A stretch of DNA of 13,965 bases, from positions 1-13,965 of the forward strand of contig LJCR01000021.1 of assembly GCA_001399705.1 (NCBI GenBank), in the 5' to 3' direction. The translations under genes and the position numbers were made by a program. This DNA is from Kouleothrix aurantiaca (GTDB lineage: Bacteria > Chloroflexota > Chloroflexia > Chloroflexales > Roseiflexaceae). The notes under the pieces are model-generated. The model saw only the letters and a program-made list of their open reading frames with translations. It was not told where the DNA came from and did not search any database. Shown here one piece after another: positions 6,190 to 12,054 of the stretch (its first letter is position 1; every line of letters starts with the position of its first letter).

Positions 6190-7131
6190 ATGTCAATCCA
6201 AAAGACCAAATTAGCGCCTTTGAACGCCTCTGATCCGATGCCGGGACGACAGCGAACATCCCGAACACTCCTTATCGGCGGCGCGATTGTGCTGCTCATC
6301 ACCACGTTGGTGTCGATCAGCATTATCGCGGGCCGGAGCGTGGGCGCAGCGCCCGATGAAGCCAACGTGTTCGTTCTGGCGTTACCGGCCTTTCTTGCCG
6401 GCATGCTCAGCTTCCTCTCGCCTTGTTGTCTGCCGATCCTGTCGGCCTACTTTGCGTATACCTTCCAGGTGCGGCGTGAGCGCATGGTGCGCACAACGAT
6501 CGCGTTCTTCCTCGGTCTGGCGACAACGCTGGTGGCGCTCGGGGCAACTGCCACCGCGCTAAGCCAACTGCTGTTTCGCAATCTTCCTACACTCACGCTC
6601 GTCGGCGGGCTGATCATTATCGGTTTCGGGGTCATGAACCTGCTGGGCAAGGGGTTCGCAGGCATCCAACTGCTTGATCGGCGACCAGCCGCGACGGTGG
6701 CCGGCTCGTATGTATACGGCGCAACCTTCGCGCTGGGCTGGACTGCCTGTGTCGGCCCGATTTTGGGGGCGCTGTTAACCATGCTGGCAACACAGGGTAT
6801 CGCGGTGCTACAAGGGGCGGTGCTGTCATTCATTTATGCCCTTGGTCTGGGCATGCCGTTGATACTGCTGGCGGCATACGTCAGCCGGCTGGATAGTCAG
6901 TCGCGGTTTTGGCGTTTTATGCGTGGGCGCGGCTTTACACTCAATCTCGGCGTTACCACGCTCTATTTGCACACCACGAGCATTGCCAGTGGCGCGCTGC
7001 TGATCGCCTTGGGCCTGCTACTGGCGACCGGTCAAATGGCGACGATCAGCCGATGGGCCGTTCAATCGCCACTGACACAATGGGTGCTGACCCTCGACAC
7101 CCAGCTCCAGCGCATCTTTTTCGGCGCGTGA
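6190..7131 (+). CDS. ccdA: CcdA/DsbD-type transmembrane thiol-electron transporter
   Basis: 313 residues, hydrophobic throughout, with about seven membrane helices (about 26-47, 61-78, 102-125, 133-152, 173-198, 205-229 and 265-281). CcdA proteins take electrons from cytoplasmic thioredoxin and pass them outward to keep apocytochrome c and its thioredoxin reduced. The two membrane cysteines of the family are present: Cys79 (followed by a second, unusual Cys80) in FLSPCCLPIL and Cys187 in GWTACVGPILG. The N-terminal about 25 residues are polar and precede an extra helix relative to the shortest CcdA proteins. GGGAG six bases upstream sets the start. The next gene, ccmF, follows 20 bases after the stop, and a TlpA-like thioredoxin, the expected acceptor, lies two genes on. 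The family call is secure. Confidence 0.95.
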   Translation: MSIQKTKLAPLNASDPMPGRQRTSRTLLIGGAIVLLITTLVSISIIAGRSVGAAPDEANVFVLALPAFLAGMLSFLSPCCLPILSAYFAYTFQVRRERMVRTTIAFFLGLATTLVALGATATALSQLLFRNLPTLTLVGGLIIIGFGVMNLLGKGFAGIQLLDRRPAATVAGSYVYGATFALGWTACVGPILGALLTMLATQGIAVLQGAVLSFIYALGLGMPLILLAAYVSRLDSQSRFWRFMRGRGFTLNLGVTTLYLHTTSIASGALLIALGLLLATGQMATISRWAVQSPLTQWVLTLDTQLQRIFFGA

Positions 7132-7151
7132 TTGAAGCGAGAGGAGTACAC

Positions 7152-9494
7152 ATGAACTTTGGCAATATCGCGCTGGCGTTAGCCCTTGCCGCCGGCATGA
7201 TCGCCCTCGTGACCTATTACCTGTGGGCGCGCGGCCGCACCCAGCTGCGCGAGTCGGCGCGATTGTATACTGGCGCCATGGCGCTGTTCGTGGTACTCGC
7301 AAGCGTGTTTCAAATGGTGAACATTCTGTCCCGTAGCTTCGAGTACGAATATGTTGCAAAATTCTCCGATCGGTCGCTGCCTACGCTGCTATTGATAGCG
7401 ACCTTCTGGGGCGGGCAGGCCGGCAGCTTCCTGCTCTGGTCGCTGTGGAGTGTGCTGTTTGGCGTGGTGCTGATGCTTGGACTGCGGCGCTCGTCGTGGG
7501 AACCATTTGTCCTGACACCGTATCTGCTGATCGCGCTCTGTATCACCGGAATCATGTGGGCGTCTGGGCCATTCAAGATGCTGGATAACCCACCCGCCGA
7601 TGGACAGGGGCTGAATCCGCTGCTGCAAAACTACTGGATGGCGATCCACCCGCCGATTCTGTTCACCGGTTTTACGACCATGGCTGGCCCATTCGCGTTC
7701 GCAATCGCGGCGCTGTGGCGGCGCGACTATGACAGCTGGGTGAAACTTGCCCGCCCGTGGATTTTGCTGGCCTGGGCCTGCCTGGGTACAGGGCTGGCGC
7801 TGGGCGGCTTCTGGGCCTACGAGTCGCTCGGCTGGGGCGGGTTCTGGGGCTGGGATCCGGTCGAAAATTCCTCGTTCGTGCCGTGGTTGATCGCCAGCGC
7901 ACTGCTGCATGGCCTGGTGCTGCAAGGCTCGCGCGGCAGCTTCAAGCGCGGCAATTTGCTGCTTGCAATCACTGGCGAGCTGATGGTGATCTATTCCACT
8001 TTTCTCACCCGCAGCGGCATTCTGGGAAAATTCTCGGTTCACAGCTTTGTCGAGCTTGGGCTGATGGGCTACCTGGTGATCTTCATTGTTGGTTTTGCAC
8101 TGCTGGGCTTTGGGCTGCTGGCCTGGCGCTGGGGCGCGATCGGCCGGCGTGTGCTCTACAGCGCGGTGCTTTCGCGTGAGTTCGGTCTGGTCGTAAGCAT
8201 TGCGCTGTTTGTCGTGATCACGCTGATTGTCAGCATCGGCACCTCCATGCCCGTAATCTCGCTCCTGCCGTTCTTTTCGAGCCAGGCCTCGGTCGAGCTA
8301 GGCTTCTATGGGCCGATGGTCGCGCCATTTGGGCTGCTTTTGCTGCTCACGATGTCGATCGGGCCGCTGCTCAGCTGGCAGCGGAATACCTATGGGCGCC
8401 TGTCGAGCGCCCTCAAATGGCCGGCGATCCTGACCGCAATTGCGCTCTTCGCGAGTCTACTGCTGAATATTGTGTATCCGGTGGCGCTGCTGTTGCTTGG
8501 TGGCGCAGTGTTCGCCGCCAGTGCCAACGTGGTCGTGATTTTGCGAATCTGGCGTGCCGGGCCGCTCAAGCTAGGCGGCTATCTGAGTCACATCGGGGCC
8601 GGTTTACTCTTCGTTGGGATCGTCGGCAATGCCTACTACAAGCAGACCGTCGGCTTGCAGCTGACGCAGGATGTGCCGCAGACCGTGTTCGGCCGCCAGT
8701 TTACTTTCCGAAATATTGTCCTGCCGCCAAATGATGAGTTGAAGCGCACGGCCGTTCAGGTCGAAGTCACAAATCCCCAGAACGGCGGCACCTGGATCGC
8801 GGAAGCGCCATATTACATCTATGCTAAGAGCGGACAGCTGGTCATTCACCCGGCGATTCAGTCCGGCCTGTGGGGTGACCTGTATATCGCGCCTTCACAA
8901 TATATACCGCCGGCGCAAGTCGCTCCCGGCCGCGTGGAGCTGCTGAAAGACCAACCCCAGACAGCGCTTGGATACAAATTGACGTTCAAGCAATTCGACA
9001 TGCCTAATCGTGATGCGATGATGCGCGGCGAAGCGCCGCCGACGGTCAATGTAGTCATGGCGGTGACTACCCCCAGTGGTGCGACAACCACGATCACGCC
9101 AACTCTACGTGTCGCTGCTAATCAGGCGTTGCAGGGCGATCCGGTGCCGGTGCCGGGCGGCGCGACGCTGACTCTCACGAATGTGGATCCCACCAATCAG
9201 TTTGTGACCGTGCAGCTTGGCGGCATCGATCTGAGCAAGGTCGATCCAAGTGATCTGAAGTCGCGCGTGTTTATCGATATCAGCATCGAGCCGGCGATCA
9301 AGTTCGCGTGGGGCGGCATTATCATCGGGGTGCTGGGCGGCCTGCTGGCGCTGCTGCGGCGCTGGCGCGAGGCGCGCCCGGCAGCGGATGCCCCCCTGTC
9401 GCCAGTACCCATCCCCACGGAAGCCTATGAGCGCCCGGCGCTCCAACCCGCCATGACCCCGATCACCCGAACGGAAAGCGAGGCCCGCTCATGA
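7152..9494 (+). CDS. ccmF: CcmF-type cytochrome c haem lyase
   Basis: 780 residues; AGGAG five bases before ATG 7152 sets the start. CcmF ligates haem from CcmE to the CxxCH cysteines of apocytochrome c on the outer face of the membrane. Seen: many helices; the tryptophan-rich haem-handling motif WGGFWGWDPVENSS at 228-241; and four histidines at the places expected for the family (His166 in IHPP, His253 in LLHG, His297 in SVHSF, His480 in LSHIGAG). These match the four conserved CcmF histidines known from E. coli. A large extracytoplasmic domain (about 495-745) and a final helix (about 746-765) follow, then a Pro-rich tail. The last four bases (ATGA) overlap the thioredoxin gene. The other ccm genes (ccmA-E, ccmH) are not in the window and must lie elsewhere if system I is complete. 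Confidence 0.97.
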   Translation: MNFGNIALALALAAGMIALVTYYLWARGRTQLRESARLYTGAMALFVVLASVFQMVNILSRSFEYEYVAKFSDRSLPTLLLIATFWGGQAGSFLLWSLWSVLFGVVLMLGLRRSSWEPFVLTPYLLIALCITGIMWASGPFKMLDNPPADGQGLNPLLQNYWMAIHPPILFTGFTTMAGPFAFAIAALWRRDYDSWVKLARPWILLAWACLGTGLALGGFWAYESLGWGGFWGWDPVENSSFVPWLIASALLHGLVLQGSRGSFKRGNLLLAITGELMVIYSTFLTRSGILGKFSVHSFVELGLMGYLVIFIVGFALLGFGLLAWRWGAIGRRVLYSAVLSREFGLVVSIALFVVITLIVSIGTSMPVISLLPFFSSQASVELGFYGPMVAPFGLLLLLTMSIGPLLSWQRNTYGRLSSALKWPAILTAIALFASLLLNIVYPVALLLLGGAVFAASANVVVILRIWRAGPLKLGGYLSHIGAGLLFVGIVGNAYYKQTVGLQLTQDVPQTVFGRQFTFRNIVLPPNDELKRTAVQVEVTNPQNGGTWIAEAPYYIYAKSGQLVIHPAIQSGLWGDLYIAPSQYIPPAQVAPGRVELLKDQPQTALGYKLTFKQFDMPNRDAMMRGEAPPTVNVVMAVTTPSGATTTITPTLRVAANQALQGDPVPVPGGATLTLTNVDPTNQFVTVQLGGIDLSKVDPSDLKSRVFIDISIEPAIKFAWGGIIIGVLGGLLALLRRWREARPAADAPLSPVPIPTEAYERPALQPAMTPITRTESEARS

Positions 9495-10285
9495 CCACCG
9501 CCTATGAGTTGCTCGGGATCGGCCCAGACGCGACGCGCACCCAGCTGGACGACTCCTATGCCGCGAAACGTGCGGCTTATGATCCAGCGCGAGTAGCTGG
9601 GATGGGCGAGGAATTTGAACGCATCGCCGCTCAGCGGCGGGCCGAGTTGGCCGTGGCCTATGCGAGCTTGCGGCCCGCGTTGGCGGCACCGCCGCGCCTC
9701 GATCCAGCAACCGAACGCCGGCGCGATCGCGAGACGATCTGCGTACTGCTACTCTTCGCCGTGATCGCGCTATCAATACCACTGCTGCGTAATATCGCCG
9801 TGCCGGAACGAACCGTGGCGGTTACGGGCGCCGCTGCCGCAAACCTGGCCGCACAGCCCGCGCCGGACTTCACGCTTGAAGCGCTGGATGGCAGACTGGT
9901 TCGCCTGGCGGATCTCAAGGGCCAGGTCGTCCTGGTCAATATCTGGGCAACCTGGTGCCCGCCATGCGTGCGTGAAATACCACGACTGGAGCGAACGTAC
10001 CAGCGCTATCGCGATCAAGGTTTCGTTCTGCTTGGCGTCAATACGACATACCAGGATGATCGCGCAAAGGTTGCCACGTTTGCGCGCGACCAAGGTATTT
10101 CCTATCCTGTGTTGCTGGATACGACCGGTGAAGTTGGGCGTTCGTATGCCAGCAGCTTGATGCCGAGCAGCTTTTTAATCGATCGCGCCGGCAAGATCGT
10201 GCTTGTGCGCGTCGGCGAGGTCGATGAGGCACAGCTCCAGGAGCAAGTCGCCGCACTCTTGGCCAACGCACCCGCAGCACCATGA
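9491..10285 (+). CDS. J-like domain fused to a TlpA/ResA/CcmG-type thioredoxin
   Basis: 264 residues, starting in an ATGA overlap with ccmF, with GAGG upstream. Residues 1-62 resemble a DnaJ J domain (AYELLGIGPDATRTQLDDSY, then helix-rich), but the catalytic HPD is absent; Y-D-P (30-32) lies there instead, so stimulation of DnaK is unlikely. One membrane helix (83-100) follows. Residues 122-258 form a TlpA/ResA/CcmG thioredoxin: PAPDFTLEALDG, redox site WCPPC (155-159), and a cis-Pro at 225 in LMPSSFLID. With CcdA two genes upstream as electron source and CcmF as partner, it most likely reduces the CxxCH of apocytochrome c before haem ligation. The J-like part would face the cytoplasm. The thioredoxin call is very secure; the function of the J-like part is unknown. 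Confidence 0.93.
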   Translation: MTTAYELLGIGPDATRTQLDDSYAAKRAAYDPARVAGMGEEFERIAAQRRAELAVAYASLRPALAAPPRLDPATERRRDRETICVLLLFAVIALSIPLLRNIAVPERTVAVTGAAAANLAAQPAPDFTLEALDGRLVRLADLKGQVVLVNIWATWCPPCVREIPRLERTYQRYRDQGFVLLGVNTTYQDDRAKVATFARDQGISYPVLLDTTGEVGRSYASSLMPSSFLIDRAGKIVLVRVGEVDEAQLQEQVAALLANAPAAP

Positions 10286-10923
10286 AGGTAAAAAGGAACA
10301 TAGTATCAATGAGCATGGAGCAATCGACTGAACAGGAATCAAACGTCGGCACAGGCCAGGAGCGGCGCGCCGCGCCACAGCGCAAAGACCGGCGCGGATT
10401 GACGCTGGCGAGCGTTCTAGGTGTAATGGTTCTGCTCACCATCCTGAGACTATGGCCGCTGTATACCGCATCACGCAATATCGCAGGTGTCGAGACATTC
10501 AGCGGCTTAGCGCGCGATCATCAATCGGGCGCGATCACCTATTCGCAAGTTCCACCGGTTGGTGGCGTACACAGCCCGACCTGGCAGAATTGCGGGATCT
10601 ACGATCAGCCGATTGCAAATGAGAACGCCGTCCATTCCCTTGAACACGGGGCGGTCTGGATCACCTACCAGCCCAATCTCTCTCCCACAGACATTCAGCA
10701 ATTGCGCCGCCTGGTACAGGGCCGCAACTATGCCTTGCTATCGCCCTACCCTGATCTGCCGGCACCGGTGATTGCCACCGGTTGGGGCGTACAGTTACAG
10801 GTGGATAACGCGAACGACCTACGACTGGAAAAGTTTCTCGGCAGGTATATGCAGGGGCCGCAGACGCCCGAACCAGGCGCGCTGTGCAGCGGCGGGGGAA
10901 CCGGCATACCGGCGAGTCGCTAG
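10282..10923 (+). CDS. DUF3105 membrane-anchored protein
   Basis: 213 residues from ATG 10282, which overlaps the previous stop as ATGA; an ATG at 10309 is an alternative start with AAGGA upstream. A polar, charged N-terminus (1-38) precedes one membrane helix (about 40-60), so the main domain is outside the membrane. The DUF3105 signature is clear: PPVGGVHSPTWQNCGIYD (91-108), then ENAVHSLEHGAVWITYQP (114-131), with conserved His97, Cys104, His118 and His122 that look like metal ligands. The function of the family is not established, to my knowledge. It sits between the thioredoxin and ctaG, and the stop codon (TAG) forms part of the ctaG ribosome site. A role in oxidase or cytochrome assembly, perhaps with a metal, is inferred from context. 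Confidence 0.88.
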   Translation: MKVKRNIVSMSMEQSTEQESNVGTGQERRAAPQRKDRRGLTLASVLGVMVLLTILRLWPLYTASRNIAGVETFSGLARDHQSGAITYSQVPPVGGVHSPTWQNCGIYDQPIANENAVHSLEHGAVWITYQPNLSPTDIQQLRRLVQGRNYALLSPYPDLPAPVIATGWGVQLQVDNANDLRLEKFLGRYMQGPQTPEPGALCSGGGTGIPASR

Positions 10924-10935
10924 GAGGAGATCGCA

Positions 10936-11736
10936 ATGTTCGCGTGGAGTTGGGAGCCAGGTATCCTGACTAGTCTGGCCCTCCAGGTAGGCGCATACCT
11001 GGCCTGTGTGGGGCCGCTACGCCGCTGGTTCCCTGGTTCCACTCGTGTACCACGGCATCAGGTTCAGCTGTTCTTGCTCGGCGTGCTGATACTGTTCATT
11101 GCGTTGGTGTCGCCGCTCGGTATCCTGAGCGATGGCTATTTGTTCTCCGCGCACATGGTGCAACATCTTCTGGTGACACTTATCGCCCCGCCGTTGCTCT
11201 TGCTTGGGACGCCGCGCTGGCTCTTTCGTCCGTTGGTTCAAGTGTCCGTCGGGCGTGCCATCGGCCGCGCGCTCACTAACCCTCTAGTCGCCTTGCTGCT
11301 CTACAATGCGGTCTTTGCCATCTGGCATATTCCTGCATATTACGAACGGTCATTGAGCGATCCGCAGGTGCATGCGTTCCAACATGTGCTGTTCATTGGT
11401 ACGGCGACGCTGATGTGGTGGCCGATCCTCAGTCCGCTCGACGAACTCCCGCAGCTGTCAGATCCACTGAAGTGCATGTACCTGTTCATCGCATCAATTC
11501 CCGGCACGATTCTCGGCGCGATCATTACGCTTACCAGCGATGTGTTGTACCCGACGTACGCGCGCGCACCGCGAGTCTGGGGCATCACAGCGAGTGACGA
11601 TCAGATCATCGCCGGGCTCAGCATGTGGATCGGTGGAGCGCTGATATATCTGGCGCTGCTGACGGTGTTTTTCTTCCACTGGCTCCACGACGATGAGTTT
11701 GCGTCGAGTCAGGACACGCGTCCATCGATCAGCTAA
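10936..11736 (+). CDS. ctaG: CtaG-type cytochrome c oxidase assembly factor (caa3 family)
   Basis: 266 residues with about seven membrane helices. AGGAGGAG begins in the stop codon of the DUF3105 gene and lies six to seven bases ahead of ATG 10936. It matches the caa3_CtaG family of bacterial proteins implicated in copper (CuB) insertion into haem-copper oxidases: SAHMVQHLLV with His73 and His77, WHIPAYYE with His131, HAFQH with His146 and His150, and DDQIIAGLSMWIGG near the end. These membrane His residues are the likely metal sites. No oxidase subunit gene is in the window, so the target is elsewhere. It ends the plus-strand operon, and a hairpin follows 12 bases after the stop. The family call is secure. 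Confidence 0.93.
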   Translation: MFAWSWEPGILTSLALQVGAYLACVGPLRRWFPGSTRVPRHQVQLFLLGVLILFIALVSPLGILSDGYLFSAHMVQHLLVTLIAPPLLLLGTPRWLFRPLVQVSVGRAIGRALTNPLVALLLYNAVFAIWHIPAYYERSLSDPQVHAFQHVLFIGTATLMWWPILSPLDELPQLSDPLKCMYLFIASIPGTILGAIITLTSDVLYPTYARAPRVWGITASDDQIIAGLSMWIGGALIYLALLTVFFFHWLHDDEFASSQDTRPSIS

Positions 11737-11748
11737 ATGTCCGTACGT

Positions 11749-11771
11749 GCTGACCCAAACCCAGGGTCAGC
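11749..11771 (+). terminator. Hairpin after ctaG, possible terminator
   Basis: A perfect 8-bp inverted repeat, GCTGACCC / GGGTCAGC, with a 7-base loop, 12 bases past the ctaG stop. No T-run follows, so it is not a classical intrinsic terminator; it may be a 3'-end stabiliser or need Rho or another factor. The next 80 or so bases hold nothing else recognisable. Confidence 0.45.
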
Positions 11772-11854
11772 GATGTCGGAAGGTGGAAACTGTGAAGAGG
11801 CCTTGGTATGCTGAAACAAGGGGCACGTTTACGGTGTTGAGGCACCTTTGGGGA

Positions 11855-11883
11855 TTGACATAGAAGTGGAGTCCATGTATAAT
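11855..11883 (+). promoter_or_regulatory. Consensus sigma70 promoter ahead of the metal ATPase
   Basis: TTGACA (11855-11860), a 17-base spacer, and TATAAT (11878-11883): a full consensus match, striking in GC-rich DNA. Such a strong promoter is usually held down by a repressor, which agrees with the repeats that begin directly after the -10. Transcription would start near 11890. Confidence 0.8.
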
Positions 11884-11929
11884 ATGAACAGTTGCTCAAT
11901 TGTTCATTTGATTGAGTACATGTCTCAAT
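11884..11929 (+). promoter_or_regulatory. Inverted repeats downstream of the -10, candidate metal-repressor operator
   Basis: Two interleaved inverted repeats: ATGAACA (11884-11890) with TGTTCAT (11901-11907), and CTCAAT (11895-11900) with ATTGAG (11911-11916). A third CTCAAT lies at 11924-11929. ArsR/SmtB metal sensors bind TGAA/TTCA-type dyads that overlap the start point, as here. The 17-base promoter spacer argues against a MerR-type activator, which uses 19-20. No repressor gene is visible in the window. Confidence 0.55.
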
Positions 11930-12054
11930 TTCAATCTGCGCGGTACGTCGAACAGACAGACAACAATCGGTTATGTTGCGAAAGAGTCTCATCTGTCGCG
12001 CCTACGCGAATCAAGCGAGTTTATACTGCTGACACGGAGAGGATTGTTTCATGA
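11920..12054 (+). CDS. Small ORF between promoter and ATPase, possible ArsR/SmtB remnant or leader
   Basis: 44 residues from ATG 11920 (the frame is open back to an ATG at 11884, but that lies too close to the -10 to be on the transcript). The TGA stop overlaps the ATPase start as ATGA. The sequence includes RLCCERVSS and RIKRVYTADTE. This faintly recalls the N-terminal Cys-x-Val arm and first helix of CadC/SmtB-type repressors, which is speculative. No clear ribosome site is seen. It could be a decayed 5' end of a regulator gene, a coupling leader peptide, or chance. Confidence 0.25.
   Translation: MSQFQSARYVEQTDNNRLCCERVSSVAPTRIKRVYTADTERIVS

Noticed and set aside
6909..7151. Extension of ccmF back to 6909, overlapping ccdA
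   Set aside because: It would overlap ccdA by over 220 bases in another frame; ATG 7152 has AGGAG five bases upstream and begins a proper CcmF first helix.
7389..8042. Long open frame on the minus strand opposite ccmF (217 codons)
   Set aside because: Gln/Arg/Pro/His-rich and without domain features; it is antisense to conserved CcmF motifs, as expected in GC-rich DNA.
11855..11883. MerR-type metal-responsive promoter
   Set aside because: MerR promoters have a 19-20 base spacer with the dyad between -35 and -10. Here the spacer is 17 and the dyads lie after the -10.
12022..12027. TATACT as a second promoter just before the ATPase
   Set aside because: No matching -35 at the right distance and no extended -10 TG; the consensus promoter at 11855 is far better.
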